Under the pieces are notes generated by a model. That model ran no database searches. It was not told the DNA's origin and was given only the letters and a program-made list of their open reading frames with translations. Positions 1-10,246 of a stretch of DNA of 64,000 bases are shown in pieces. The stretch comes from Nocardiopsis sp. CNR-923. Lineage in GTDB: Bacteria > Actinomycetota > Actinomycetes > Streptosporangiales > Streptosporangiaceae. How positions within the stretch are numbered: position 1 is the first letter of the stretch; every line of letters begins with the position of its first letter. Location of the stretch: assembly GCF_001942255.1 (NCBI RefSeq), contig NZ_MKKC01000153.1, positions 62,001 to 126,000 on the forward strand, given 5' to 3'. A program made the position numbers and the translations under genes.

Positions 1-283
1 GCAGAGCGATGCGGGCCGTGCGGTTGGGGTCGTACTCGATGTGAGCGACCTTGGCCGGCACGCCGTCCTTGTCGTGGCGGCGGAAGTCGATCACGCGGTA
101 GGCCCGCTTGTGACCGCCGCCCTGGTGGCGGGCGGTGATGCGGCCGTGGCCGTTGCGCCCACCCTTGGAGTGGAGCGGACGCACCAGGGACTTCTCCGGC
201 TCCGAGCGCGTGATCTCGACGAAGTCGCTCACGCTGGAACCGCGACGACCCGGCGTCGTCGGCTTGTACTTACGAATGCCCAT
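1..283 (-). CDS. rplB: 50S ribosomal protein L2, N-terminal part
   Basis: Only the first 94 or so residues are in the window; the 3' end runs off at base 1. The protein begins MGIRKYKPTTPGRRG and continues through the EKSLVRPLHSKGGRNGHGR segment, which identifies ribosomal protein L2, an early-assembling protein of the large subunit near the peptidyl transferase centre. It is the last visible gene of the minus-strand S10 operon and starts 56 nt after rplW. The ATG at 281-283 was chosen by family match. An AAAGGA-type ribosome binding site lies somewhat far upstream. Confidence 0.97.
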   Translation of the reverse strand, partial: MGIRKYKPTTPGRRGSSVSDFVEITRSEPEKSLVRPLHSKGGRNGHGRITARHQGGGHKRAYRVIDFRRHDKDGVPAKVAHIEYDPNRTARIAL

Positions 284-339
284 CTTCTTCGCGCATTCCT
301 TTACGTGTTACTGGTGTGTAGCGGTCAAGACCCGGAAGG

Positions 340-630
340 TCAGACACCGAAGATGTCGATCCGGTCGCCCTCGGCGACACTGACGATCGCGCGCTTGGTG
401 TCCGGACGCTTCCCGTAACCGAAGCGGGTCCGCTTGCGCTTGCCCTTGCGGTTGATCGTGTTCACGCTCGTGACCTTCACCTCGAAGATCTTCTCGACCG
501 CGATCTTGATCTGGGTCTTGTTGGCGTCCGGGCGAACGATGAACGTGTACTTGTTCTCGTCCATGAGCCCGTAGCTCTTCTCGGAGATCACCGGCTCGAT
601 GATGATGTCCCGGTGGTCGGCGATCCTCAC
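340..630 (-). CDS. rplW: 50S ribosomal protein L23
   Basis: A 96-residue intact reading frame starting MRIADHRDIIIEPVISEKS and carrying the basic GKRKRTRFGYGKRP segment typical of L23. L23 sits at the exit of the ribosomal tunnel and docks trigger factor and signal recognition particle in bacteria. Its start overlaps the end of rplD by 4 nt (ATGA-type overlap), so the two are probably translationally coupled within the S10 operon. Length and sequence are normal for actinobacteria. Confidence 0.98.
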   Translation of the reverse strand: MRIADHRDIIIEPVISEKSYGLMDENKYTFIVRPDANKTQIKIAVEKIFEVKVTSVNTINRKGKRKRTRFGYGKRPDTKRAIVSVAEGDRIDIFGV

Positions 631-1291
631 TGGTCGTCCTCCTCGGACTGCGCGCTTGGCACCGGCGCGTGGGCCAGGAACTCGGCGTAGCCCGCCTCGG
701 TGAAGACCACGTCGTCCGAGTAGAGGACGTCGTAGGTGTTCACCTGGTCCGCGTCGAGGATGTGGACTTCCTCGAGGTTGCGCAGGGCGCGCCGGTTGTG
801 CTCGTCCTCGCGGGCCAGGACGACCAGGACCTTGTCGGACTCGGTCACCTGACGCAGCGCCTTGAGGGCCGTCTGCGTGAGCTTGGTGTCGACGTCCTCG
901 GCCACGAAGGTGGTGAGGACGTGGATACGCCCGTGACGCGCCCGGTCCGAGAGGGCCCCGCGCAGGGCGGCGGCCTTCATCTTCTTGGGGGTGCGCTGGG
1001 AGTAGTCGCGCGGCTGGGGGCCGTGAACCGTGCCGCCGCCGGTGTACTGCGGGGCGCGAATGGAGCCCTGGCGAGCCCGACCGGTGCCCTTCTGGCGGTA
1101 GGGCTTCTTGCCACCGCCGCGGACGTCGCCGCGGGTCTGGTGGCGTGGGTGCCCTGACGGCCGGCGGCCAGCTGGCCGTTCACGACCTGGTGGATCAGCG
1201 GGATGCTGACCTGCTGGGCGAAGACGCTCTCCGGCAGCTCGACGCTGCCCTTGGCGCCGCCCTCGGGGTTCTTGACCTCGATCTCGGCCAT
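627..1291 (-). CDS. rplD: 50S ribosomal protein L4, interrupted by an apparent one-base deletion
   Basis: The N-terminal third (MAEIEVKNPEGGAKGSVELP to GRQGTHAT) and the rest (MKAAALRGALSDRARHGRIH to the C terminus) are in different frames. Near 1140 the sequence reads ACCAGACC where the family needs ACC-AAG-ACC, so one A is missing. Restoring it gives a continuous L4 of about 221 residues, the expected size. L4 is an rRNA-binding large-subunit protein whose loop lines the exit tunnel. The gene begins 3 nt after rplC. Because L4 is essential, I read the shift as a sequence error and not as a real lesion. Confidence 0.93.
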
Positions 1292-1294
1292 GGC

Positions 1295-1945
1295 TTACTT
1301 GTCCCCCTTCACAGCGGTGCGGACGAGCACCAGACCGCCGTTGGGACCGGGAACAGCACCCTTGACCAGGATGAGGCCCTTCTCCGCGTCCACGGAGTGG
1401 ACGGTCAGGTTCTGGACGGTCTTGCGCACGTTGCCCATGCGCCCGGCCATCCGCATGCCCTTGAAAACGCGGCCGGGCGTGGCGCAGCCGCCGATGGAAC
1501 CGGGAGAGCGGTGCTTGCGCTGCGTGCCGTGCGAGGCGGACAGACCACGGAAACCGTGGCGCTTCATCACACCGGCGAAGCCCTTGCCCTTGCTCTTACC
1601 CGTGACGTCGACCTTCTGGCCGCTCTCGAACGAGTCCGCGGTGACCTCCTGGCCGAGCTGGTACTCGGTGGCGTCCTCGGTGCGGACCTCGACGTAGTGC
1701 CGGCGCGGGGTCAGATCGTTCTTGCGCAGGTAGTCGCCGAGCGGCTTGTTCACCTTGCGCGGGTTGATCTGCCCGTAGCCGAGTTGGATAGCGGAGTAGC
1801 CATCGGTGTCCGGAGTCCGGATGCGGCTCACGACGCACGGACCGGCCTTCAGAACCGTCACGGGCACGATCCTGCCCGCGTCGTCGAAGACCTGGGTCAT
1901 GCCGAGCTTCTCGCCCAGAACTCCCTTGATCTGCTTGGTGGCCAT
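1295..1945 (-). CDS. rplC: 50S ribosomal protein L3
   Basis: An intact 216-residue frame starting MATKQIKGVLGEKLGMTQVF. It contains the L3 signatures KGKGFAGVMKRHGFRG and GSIGGCATPGRVFKGMRMAG, the latter near the glutamine methylated in other bacteria. L3 is an early assembly protein that reaches into the peptidyl transferase centre. It lies in the S10 operon between rpsJ (12 nt upstream) and rplD (3 nt downstream). Confidence 0.98.
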   Translation of the reverse strand: MATKQIKGVLGEKLGMTQVFDDAGRIVPVTVLKAGPCVVSRIRTPDTDGYSAIQLGYGQINPRKVNKPLGDYLRKNDLTPRRHYVEVRTEDATEYQLGQEVTADSFESGQKVDVTGKSKGKGFAGVMKRHGFRGLSASHGTQRKHRSPGSIGGCATPGRVFKGMRMAGRMGNVRKTVQNLTVHSVDAEKGLILVKGAVPGPNGGLVLVRTAVKGDK

Positions 1946-1957
1946 GTCTGTGCGTCC

Positions 1958-2265
1958 TTAAAGCTTGATCTCGATGTCACGCCCGCCGGCAGGTCGAGCC
2001 GCATGAGCGAGTCGACGGTCTTCGGCGTCGGGTCGATGATGTCGATCAGCCGCTTGTGCGTGCGCATCTCGAAGTGCTCGCGCGAGTCCTTGTACTTGTG
2101 CGGCGACTTGATGACGCAGTAAACGTTCTTCTCCGTCGGCAGCGGCACCGGGCCCGCGACCTGTGCGCCAGTTCGCGTCACGGTCTCGACGATCTTGCGC
2201 GCCGAGCTGTCGATGACCTCGTGGTCATAGGCCTTTAGCCGAATGCGGATCTTCTGTCCCGCCAT
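1958..2265 (-). CDS. rpsJ: 30S ribosomal protein S10, one-base deletion near its 3' end
   Basis: Starts MAGQKIRIRLKAYDHEVIDS and is collinear with S10 up to LMRLDLPAG. There the sequence reads GGCGTGACATCGAG where the family ends with VDIEIKL, so one base is missing near 1978. With it restored the protein is 102 residues ending IEIKL at the TAA at 1958-1960, exactly the usual size; without it the frame runs into rplC. S10 is a small-subunit protein and also NusE, the partner of NusB in antitermination. It is the first gene of the S10 operon; its 5' leader is about 176 nt and I saw no convincing promoter in it. Confidence 0.94.
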
Positions 2266-2441
2266 GTGGCCTGTTCGTCCTTCGCTTCAGTGTCCGTAAC
2301 GGTGTTCTGTCCCGGTCACAGACGCCCAGGCCTCGGCGGAGACCGCCGTGTGCCGTGAGCCCCTATTCCCTTGAGAAACCGCAACAGGGCTTGCCCCTGC
2401 GGTGCGTCACCGTCACAGAGCCCGATGACGTCTTGAGTGGT

Positions 2442-2479
2442 GCGGTGGCCGGGCCGTGCGAGCACGGCCCGGCCACCGC
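2442..2479 (-). terminator. Intrinsic terminator downstream of tuf
   Basis: A perfect 17-bp inverted repeat with a 4-nt loop (arms 2442-2458 and 2463-2479) lies 34 nt beyond the tuf stop. There is no U-tract on the minus strand, as is common for actinobacterial terminators. It separates the str operon from the S10 operon. Confidence 0.85.
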
Positions 2480-2513
2480 GTCGGGGCGCTCATTCGCCGC
2501 CCCGACCCGGGTG

Positions 2514-3707
2514 CTACTTGAGGATCTTCGTGACGCGACCGGCGCCCACGGTCCGGCCACCCTCGCGGATGGCGAACTTCAGGCCCTCTTCCATCGCGAC
2601 CGGCTGGATGAGATGGACGGTCATCTCGGTGTTGTCACCGGGCATGACCATCTCGGTGCCCTCCGGCAGCGTGACGACGCCGGTGACGTCGGTCGTGCGG
2701 AAGTAGAACTGCGGGCGGTAGTTGTTGAAGAACGGCGTGTGGCGGCCACCCTCGTCCTTGGACAGGATGACGACCTGGCCCTCGAACTCGGTGTGCGGGG
2801 TGGTCGTGCCGGGCTTGATGACGACCTGGCCGCGCTCGACGTCCTCGCGCTTGATGCCGCGCAGGAGCAGACCGACGTTGTCGCCGGCCTGGCCCTGGTC
2901 GAGCAGCTTGCGGAACATCTCGACACCGGTGACCGTGGTGGTCTGCTTCTCTTCCTTGATGCCGACGATGTCAACGGTCTCGTTGACATTGACGATGCCG
3001 CGCTCGATGCGGCCGGTGACGACGGTGCCGCGACCGGTGATGGAGAAGACGTCCTCGATCGGCATGAGGAACGGCTTCTCCGTGTCACGCTCGGGCTCGG
3101 GGATGTTCTCGTCGACCGTCTTCATGAGTTCGAGGACGGACTCACCCCACTTGGCGTCGCCCTCAAGGGCCTTGAGCGCCGATACCTTGGTGACGGGGAC
3201 GTCGTCGCCCGGGAACTCGTACTCGCTGAGGAGCTCGCGGACCTCAAGCTCGACGAGCTCGAAGATCTCCTCGTCGTCCACCATGTCGGCCTTGTTCAGG
3301 GCGACCACGATGTAGGGCACGCCGACCTGGCGGGCCAGGAGCACGTGCTCCTTGGTCTGCGGCATCGGGCCGTCGGTGGCGGCCACGACCAGGATCGCGC
3401 CGTCCATCTGGGCCGCACCCGTGATCATGTTCTTCACGTAGTCGGCGTGGCCAGGGCAGTCGACGTGGGCGTAGTGACGCGCCTCGGTCTGGTACTCGAC
3501 GTGGGCGACGGAGATGGTGATGCCGCGCTCGCGCTCCTCGGGAGCGTTGTCGATGTCCTCGAACGGGGTGAACGGGTTCAGGTCCGGGTACGCGTCGTGC
3601 AGAACCTTGGTGATGGCCGCGGTCAGCGTGGTCTTGCCGTGGTCAATGTGACCGATGGTGCCGATGTTGACGTGCGGCTTAGTCCGCTCGAACTTTTCCT
3701 TCGCCAC
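2514..3707 (-). CDS. tuf: Translation elongation factor EF-Tu
   Basis: A 397-residue intact GTPase that delivers aminoacyl-tRNA to the ribosome. Visible motifs are the P-loop GHIDHGKTT (about residues 19-27), the switch region DNAPEERERGITI, DCPGHADY and NKAD. The start is a GTG at 3705-3707 preceded by a GGAGA ribosome binding site (UAGGAGACAUCCA). It is the last gene of the str operon, 82 nt after fusA, and is followed by a strong hairpin terminator. Only one tuf copy is in this window. Confidence 0.98.
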   Translation of the reverse strand: MAKEKFERTKPHVNIGTIGHIDHGKTTLTAAITKVLHDAYPDLNPFTPFEDIDNAPEERERGITISVAHVEYQTEARHYAHVDCPGHADYVKNMITGAAQMDGAILVVAATDGPMPQTKEHVLLARQVGVPYIVVALNKADMVDDEEIFELVELEVRELLSEYEFPGDDVPVTKVSALKALEGDAKWGESVLELMKTVDENIPEPERDTEKPFLMPIEDVFSITGRGTVVTGRIERGIVNVNETVDIVGIKEEKQTTTVTGVEMFRKLLDQGQAGDNVGLLLRGIKREDVERGQVVIKPGTTTPHTEFEGQVVILSKDEGGRHTPFFNNYRPQFYFRTTDVTGVVTLPEGTEMVMPGDNTEMTVHLIQPVAMEEGLKFAIREGGRTVGAGRVTKILK

Positions 3708-3789
3708 TGGATGTCTCCTAGACGTACAGAGCTATCTGGTGCCCGCTCCCGCGGCCGCGGAAGCGGGCTGGTTACGTGTCCGCGAGCGA

Positions 3790-5900
3790 CTACTCGCCGC
3801 GGACCTTCGCCACAATTTCTTGGGCGACAGTGGACGGAACCTCCGCGTAGGAGTCGAACACCATCGAGTAGTTGGCTCGACCCTGCGTGCGGCTACGAAG
3901 GTCACCCACGTAGCCGAACATCTCGGAGAGAGGAACCTGGGCCTTGACGACCCGCACGCCGGAACGCTCGTCCATGGACTGGATCTGTCCACGACGGGAG
4001 TTCAGGTCGCCGATGACGTCGCCCATGTAGTCCTCGGGAGTGGTGACCTCGACGGCCATGACCGGCTCCAGGAGGGTGGGCTTCGCGAGCCGGACGGCCT
4101 CCTTGAAGGCCATCGAACCGGCCGTCTTGAAGGCCATCTCGGACGAGTCGACCTCGTGGTACTGGCCGTCCGTGAGGGTCACCTTGACGCCCACGAGCGG
4201 GTAGTGCGCGAGCACACCCAGCTCGGCGGCCTCCTGGCAGCCCGCGTCGACCGACGGGATGTACTCCCTCGGGATGCGGCCACCGGTGACCGCGTTGACG
4301 AACTCGTAGCCGGTGGCGTCGCCGCTCTCCGTCTCAAGGGGCTCGATGTTGATCTTGACCTTGGCGAACTGGCCCGAGCCACCGGTCTGCTTCTTGTGGG
4401 TGTAGACGTGCCCCTCGACCTTCTTGCGAATGGTCTCGCGGTACGCCACCTGGGGCTTGCCGATGTTCGCCGCGACCTTGAACTCGTCGCGCATGCGGTT
4501 GACCAGCACTTCGAGGTGCAACTCGCCCATGCCCGAGATCACGGTCTGGCCGGTCTGGTCGTCCGTGGCCACCTGGAAGGAGGGGTCCTCCTCGGCCAGG
4601 CGCTGGATCGCGATGCCCAACTTCTCCTGGTCGCTCTTGGTCTGCGGCTCGATGGCCACCTCGATGACCGGAGCCGGGAACGACATGGACTCCAGAACGA
4701 TCGGAGCCGACTGGTCGCACAGCGTCTCGCCGGTCGTGGTGTCCTTCAGACCCATGACCGCGACGATGTCGCCCGCGCCCGCCTCGCTGATCTCCTCACG
4801 CTTGTTGGAGTGCATGCGGTAGATCTTGCCGATGCGCTCCTTGCGGCCCTTGACGCTGTTCTGCACCTGGGAGCCGGCCTGGAGCACACCGGAGTAGATG
4901 CGCACGTAGGTCAGCTTGCCCAGGTGCGGGTCGCTCATGATCTTGAAGACCAGGGCGGACGCGGGCTCGTCGACGCTCGGCTTGCGGGAGAGCTTGGTCT
5001 CCTCGGTCTCGTCCTTGGGGTCGTGACCCTCGATGGCCTCGACGTCCAGGGGCGAGGGAAGGTAGTCGGTGACCGCGTCGAGCAGGGGCTGGACGCCCTT
5101 GTTCTTGAACGCGGTGCCGCACAGCACCGGCACGGCGGTGCCGGCGATGGTGGCACGACGGATCGCCGGGACCAGCTGCTCGACGGTGGGCTCCTGGCCC
5201 TCCAGGAACAGCTCCATGATCTCGTCGTCGGCCTCGGCCAGCGTCTCGATGAACTGGTCGCGCGCCTCGCGGGCGGCGTCCGCGTGGGTGTCCGGGATGT
5301 CGATCGTGTCGTACATCTCGCCCAGCGCGGCCTCCTCGTTCCAGACGTAGGCCTTCATCCGGACGAGGTCGATGACGCCCTTGAAGTCGCTCTCGGCGCC
5401 GATGTTCAGCTGGATCGGCATCGCGTTCGCGCCCAGACGCTCGCGGAACATGTCCACGCAGCGCTGGAACTCGGCGCCGATCTTGTCCATCTTGTTGACG
5501 AAGCAGATGCGCGGGACGCCGTAGCGGTCAGCCTGACGCCAGACCTGCTCCGACTGGGGCTCCACGCCCTCCTTGGCGTCGAACACCGCGACCGCACCGT
5601 CGAGGACACGCAGCGAACGCTCGACCTCGACCGTGAAGTCGACGTGGCCGGGCGTGTCGATGATGTTGATGGTGTGGTCGGCCCAGTGGGTGGTGGTAGC
5701 AGCGGAGGTAATGGTGATACCCCGCTCCTGCTCCTCCTTCATCCAGTCCATCGTGGCGGCGCGTCGTGGACCTCACCCACCTTGTGGGTGACACCGGTGT
5801 AGTACAGGATGCGCTCAGTCGTCGTGGTCTTACCCGCGTCGATGTGGGCCATGATGCCGATGTTTCGCACCTTGGCCAGGTCAAGCAAAGTCTTAGCCAT
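3790..5900 (-). CDS. fusA: Translation elongation factor EF-G, one-base deletion near the N terminus
   Basis: The first part (MAKTLLDLAKVRNIGIMAHID, with P-loop AHIDAGKTTTTERIL and YYTGVTHKVGEVHD) is out of frame with the remainder, which resumes at ATMDWMKEEQERGITI. Near 5757 the sequence reads GACGCGCC where GAC-GGC-GCC is expected, so a G is missing. The corrected product is 703 residues, normal for EF-G, the ribosomal translocase. NKMDKIGAEF and domain IV (GMGELHLEV region) are readable. The true ATG is at 5898-5900, 39 nt after rpsG. An essential gene, so the shift is most likely an assembly error. Confidence 0.95.
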
Positions 5901-5939
5901 GAGGCTCGTCGTCCCTCGGTCTGTTCCGATCCAGCCGCT

Positions 5940-6410
5940 TTACCAGCGGTAGTGAGCGAAGGCCTTGTTCGACTCGGCCATCTTGTGCGTGTCCTCACGC
6001 TTCTTGACGGCCGCGCCGAGACCGTTGCTGGCGTCGACCAACTCGTTCATCAGACGCTCGGTCATGGTCTTCTCACGGCGCTGACGCGAGTAGGAGACCA
6101 GCCAGCGCAGGGCCAGCGTGGTGGACCGGGAGGCGCGAACCTCGACCGGCACCTGGTAGGTCGCGCCACCGACGCGGCGGCTGCGGACCTCAAGCGCGGG
6201 CTTGACGTTGTCCAGGGCGCGCTTGAGAACGACGAGCGGGTCCTGGCCGGTCTTCTCGCGGGCGCCCTCCAGGGCGTCGTAGACGACGCGCTGGGCGATG
6301 GAGCGCTTGCCGTCGAGCAGCACCTTGTTGATCAGCTGCGTGACGAGCGGCGAGCCGTAGACCGGGTCGGTGATGAGCTGGCGCTTCGGCGCCGGGCCCT
6401 TGCGCGGCAT
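5940..6410 (-). CDS. rpsG: 30S ribosomal protein S7
   Basis: Intact 156-residue frame starting MPRKGPAPKRQLITDPVYGS and ending AESNKAFAHYRW, both diagnostic of S7, the primary assembly protein of the 30S head. It starts 2 nt after the rpsL stop and precedes fusA, the usual str operon order rpsL-rpsG-fusA-tuf. Confidence 0.98.
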   Translation of the reverse strand: MPRKGPAPKRQLITDPVYGSPLVTQLINKVLLDGKRSIAQRVVYDALEGAREKTGQDPLVVLKRALDNVKPALEVRSRRVGGATYQVPVEVRASRSTTLALRWLVSYSRQRREKTMTERLMNELVDASNGLGAAVKKREDTHKMAESNKAFAHYRW

Positions 6411-6412
6411 GC

Positions 6413-6784
6413 TTACTTCTCCTTCTTGGCGCCGTAGTGGCTACGCGCCTGCTTGCGGCCCCGGACACCCTGGGTGTCGAGCGAACCGCGGACAATTCGG
6501 TAGCGGACGCCCGGCAGGTCCTTCACACGACCACCACGGACGAGCACGATGCTGTGCTCCTGGAGGTTGTGACCAATGCCGGGAATGTAGGCAGTCACCT
6601 CGATGCCGCTGCTCAGCTTCACGCGAGCGACCTTGCGCAGAGCGGAGTTGGGCTTCTTCGGCGTAGTGGTGTAGACACGCGTGCACACACCACGACGCTG
6701 CGGACTCCCCTTCAGCGCCGGGGTCTTGTTCTTTGCGACCTTGTCCTGTCGGCCCTTACGGACCAGCTGCTGGATGGTGGGCAC
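6413..6784 (-). CDS. rpsL: 30S ribosomal protein S12
   Basis: I chose the GTG at 6782-6784, which gives the standard 123-residue S12 beginning PTIQQLVRKGRQDKV after the initiator and is preceded by GGAG at about 5 nt. The longer upstream frame has no family match. The decoding-site segments TTTPKKPNSALRKVARVKL and GHNLQEHSIVLVRGGRVKD are intact, with lysines at the two classical streptomycin-resistance positions (TPKKPN and GGRVKD), so the protein looks streptomycin-sensitive. First gene of the str operon, with a leader of about 270 nt to the predicted promoter at 7065-7093. Confidence 0.96.
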   Translation of the reverse strand: MPTIQQLVRKGRQDKVAKNKTPALKGSPQRRGVCTRVYTTTPKKPNSALRKVARVKLSSGIEVTAYIPGIGHNLQEHSIVLVRGGRVKDLPGVRYRIVRGSLDTQGVRGRKQARSHYGAKKEK

Positions 6785-7064
6785 CGCGTCTCCGTCTTCC
6801 TCGTGACCTACGCCGGTTCTCGTAGCCGATATCGCTATTGACCTGCTGGATTTCCCGAATCTCCCCGACCCCCGATGTCGGGCGTGTCGCACCTGTTCTG
6901 GCGCACGGCGAAGCCGAACACACCCGGCCTGGGGCCGTTGCTGGGAGGGGGTTCACATGAGCGGCACGCCAGTGCCGAATCTCGGAAGGGTCAAGCCGCT
7001 CCCGGTCGGGCGAAAGGCGCCGCACACACACGTGTGACCCGTCGACTCACGGGCACAATCACAC

Positions 7065-7093
7065 AGGCTACCGCCCGCCGTGTGCACGGTCAA
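7065..7093 (-). promoter_or_regulatory. Predicted housekeeping promoter of the str operon
   Basis: On the minus strand TTGACC (plus 7088-7093) and TAGCCT (plus 7065-7070) are separated by exactly 17 nt, a good match to the actinobacterial HrdB-type consensus. Nothing else in the 480 bp upstream of rpsL fits as well. Transcription would begin near 7058, about 270 nt before the rpsL GTG. Confidence 0.6.
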
Positions 7094-7234
7094 AACGGTG
7101 TGCGACATGGCGAGAACCGTGAACCCGATCCTCGCGTAGCCGTGGGTCGCCCCCAGTCTACGCGCTTCGCCGCTCCTTTCGTCCCAGGTTTCCCCAGGGA
7201 AGGGGGATGGAGTCGCCCACACCTGACCGGGGCC

Positions 7235-7256
7235 CGCCCCGGGACGTCCCGGGGCG
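7235..7256 (-). terminator. Palindrome after the DUF4190-like gene, probable terminator
   Basis: A perfect 22-bp palindrome lies 12 nt beyond the stop codon of the gene at 7268-10170. It can form a short very GC-rich hairpin and would isolate that gene from the str operon promoter downstream. Confidence 0.55.
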
Positions 7257-7267
7257 CGCCCGGTGTG

Positions 7268-10170
7268 CTAGAGGACGAAGACCAGGGCGACGGAGATCAC
7301 CGAGACCAGGACGCCGACCACGGCCAAGGCGGTGCCGGCGGTGATGAGGCCCAGCCCGTCGAGGCGCCCCCCGAGCCGCGGATCGCCCGCTTGGCCCTGG
7401 GGCCGGTGACGAGCAGCGCCAGCACAGCCGTGACCAGACCGATGCCCGGCAGCAGCGAGGCCAGACCCAGCCACAGCGTGAGGAGCGCCCCCCGCTCGGT
7501 GTCGGCGAGGAAGTCGATGCTGTCGTAGCCGGGGTAGGCGTCGCCCGCCTCGCCGCCGGGCGGACGGTCGTCGAAGCCCGGGAAGTCGCTCGCGATCGGG
7601 TCGCGCCTGCGACGCGCCTTCGACCGGTCCACCGGCATGCCGTAGTCGGCGGGGGTGAAGCCGTCGTCGTACTCGGGCTCCGGTTCCGGTTCCGTCTCCG
7701 GCGCGCGTCCGAGGTCAGACGGAATCCCCGGATCGGGGTCGTCGTAGTCGTACCCGTCCTCGATCTCGTCGGGGTCTCCGTCGTAGCCGGTGTCGTGGTA
7801 CCGCGAGTCGTACGTCTGGCCGGCGTAGGCGTCCTCCGCCCCGTCGTACGGGAGCGCGTCGAACATCTGCGTCGCTCCGGCCCGCGCACCGGGGTCGTCG
7901 GCGTCCTGCTCCCCGGAGTCCGCGCCCCAGTCGCGGTACTCGGGCTCGGCGGGTCCGCTCTCACGGCGCCGCCGCTCGGCCTCACGCACCGACTCGGGCA
8001 GGCGGGCGTCCTCGCGGGAGAAAGCCCACGTGTTGCCGCTGCCGCCGGGGGCGGGCGAGAGCTCGTCGTCGTAGCGGTCCGTCGCGGGTCCGCCCGCCCC
8101 GGCCCAGGTGTCGAGGTCGTCGGTGCGCCCGTCCCATGAGGGGGGCGCGTCCGACCGCGGTCCGAGTTCGTCCTCCCAGGTGTCAGGTCCGCTCGCCGAG
8201 GGACGCGCGGACCGGGCTCCGGGTCCGTCGTCGCCGGGGGTCCAGGGCTCGTCGGCCGCGGGGGTGGTCGAAGACCAGGTGTCGTCGACCCGCTCCAGGG
8301 CCGCGTCGGGTGTCCAGGGCTCGTCACGCCACCGGGACTCCGTGTCCCACTCGGACGTGCCCGAGGAACCGTACGGTTCGGGGGTCAACGGCCCGGACGA
8401 CACCGCGGACCCGGACGGCGACCAGGGCTCCCCCTCCCGGGCCGCTCCGCCGGACCCGAGGCCGGCGCCCCCGTCCAGGGCGGCGTCGGGCTCCCACCGG
8501 GCGTCGCCGGAAACCTCGTCGGACGCCCACGGCTCATCACGCACAGCGGACCCGGCGTCCCATCCCGACCCGTTCGAGCCCGCGTACGGCTCGGGTGACG
8601 GGGGATCGTCGGACGCCCGGGGCCAGGACTCCTCGCCCGGGCCGGAAGCGCCGGACCGAGCATCGACGCCCTGATCCAGCGGCGCGTCCGGCTGCCACGG
8701 CTCATCGGCCGACGACACGTCGTCGCTCGTGGGCCACGACGCCCGTTCGGAGCCCGTCGCGCGATCGGACGCCCAGAACTCGTCACGCCCACGGGACTCC
8801 GCGTCCCACGCGGAATCGCCGGACTGACCGTAGGGCTCGGGGGTCAACGGCCCGGACGACACCGCGGACCCGGACGACGACCAGGCCTCCTCGCCGCGCC
8901 TCGGCTCGACCGCCTGGTCGAAGGACGCGTCGGAGGCCCACCGGTCCTCGCCCGGCGCCTCCACGCCGTCTGCGGACCAGGGAGCGTCGTCGTCCGCGCC
9001 CGGGGACCACGGTCGGTCGCCTGCGCCGTGCTCCGCGTCCCGGCCGGTCCCCTCCGAGGAACCGAACGGATCGGACGACCCGAACTCGTCGGACACCGCA
9101 CCCGATGACCCGCCGACGAGCGACGAGGACCACCCGTCCCCATCGGCCTCCGACGACCACGACGCCCCACCCACGCCACCGGACCGCGCACCCGCGTCCA
9201 CGGAGTCCTCCGACGACCACGACCGATCGCCTCCGACCGACCCTGACCAGGGAGCGTCGTCGTCCGACGCCCACAGCGCCTCACCGCCGGTTCGCGGCCC
9301 GACACCCCCCTCAGCTGCGTCGGAGGCCCACGGTTCACCGGCCGACGGCACGTCGACGCTCGCGGACCACGCAGCCTTGTCGGAACCCTCCGCCGGATCG
9401 GCCGCCCACGGTCGGTCGCCTGCGCCGTGCTCCGCGTCCCAGCCGGTCCCCTCCGAGGAACCGAACGGATCGGACGACCCGAACTCGTCAGACACCGCAC
9501 CCGATGACCCGCCGACGAGCGACGAGGACCACCCGTCCCCATCAGCCTCCGACGACCACGACGCCCCACCGGACCGCGCACCCGCGTCCACGGAGTCCTC
9601 CGACGACCACGACCGATCGCCTCCGACCGACCCGGGCTCCACGGACCGGGGAGCCTCATCGCGCGCGGAACCGTCGGAGTACGATCCGACGCCCCGGTCG
9701 GCGAAGGCCTCCGGGGACCACGGCTCGGCCGCCCAGGTGTCGGTGGACTCGGCGGACCACGGGGCGTCGGCCCGGTCGGCGCCCTCCGGGCCCTCCGGCG
9801 GCAGCGGAACCTCCGCGCTCGCGGCGATCCCCGGGATGTTCGGCTCGTCGCGCGGTTCGGGCTCCCCGGGAATCCGCGTCAGGGGCTCGTAGGCCGACGC
9901 CCCCGCACCGGGGTAGGAGATGGCCCCCGGCGTCGACGGGCTCAGCGGAGGCGGTGCTCCCAGCGCCTCCGGATACGGCTCGACCATGGGCGGCCGCGAG
10001 GTGCTCAGCCCCGCGTAGCCTCCGCTGTCCGGGAAGACCGTGTCGCCGGTCGTCCCGTCCTCCAACGGGTCCTGGTACTCCGACTGCGAGCGGTAGCGGT
10101 TCTCGCTCGGCTTGAACCACGAGTCCTCGTCCCGCGAGCCCGAGTCCCGTCCGCCCCCGTTATCAGTCAC
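7268..10170 (-). CDS. Long acidic repeat-rich protein with C-terminal DUF4190-like membrane domain
   Basis: About 967 residues after correcting one missing base near 7370. The first 850 or so residues are predicted disordered: very rich in D, E, S, G, P and W, with repeated units such as DEPWxPDAA, SGPLTPEPYG and SWSSEDSVDAG, and a near-exact internal duplication (9007-9243 and 9406-9633). The C terminus has two hydrophobic helices (ALLTLWLGLASLLPGIGLV and LITAGTALAVVGVLVSVISV) separated by a basic linker, the layout of DUF4190 proteins. The GTG at 10168-10170 (VTDNGGGRDS) was preferred over an upstream ATG because it has GGGAG nearby. It sits between rpoC and rpsL, where many actinomycetes have no gene. 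Function unknown; it looks like a tethered intrinsically disordered tail. Confidence 0.75.
9007..9243. repeat. Direct repeat copy A inside the DUF4190-like gene
   Basis: 237 bp almost identical to 9406-9633; it carries a 9-bp in-frame insertion encoding VGG relative to copy B. It encodes the unit from DRSWSSEDSVDAGARSGG to AEHGAGDRPW. Confidence 0.9.
9406..9633. repeat. Direct repeat copy B inside the DUF4190-like gene
   Basis: 228 bp matching 9007-9243 with only a few substitutions (for example cggcc versus cagcc near the start) and lacking 9 bp. The near-identity points to recent duplication or gene conversion. Confidence 0.9.
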
Positions 10171-10246
10171 TGTGTGCCTGCTCTCCCGACAGCGCCGAAG
10201 CGCTCTCTCCCCATCCACACCGCGATGTGCGGATCGACGACGTGAA

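Noticed and set aside
2379..2405. Hairpin in the S10 operon leader as an L4-type regulatory structure
   Set aside because: The stem is imperfect and short, and no conserved S10-leader motif is recognisable.
9007..9633. CRISPR-like array
   Set aside because: The repeats are two 230-bp coding duplications within one open frame, not short repeats with unique spacers.
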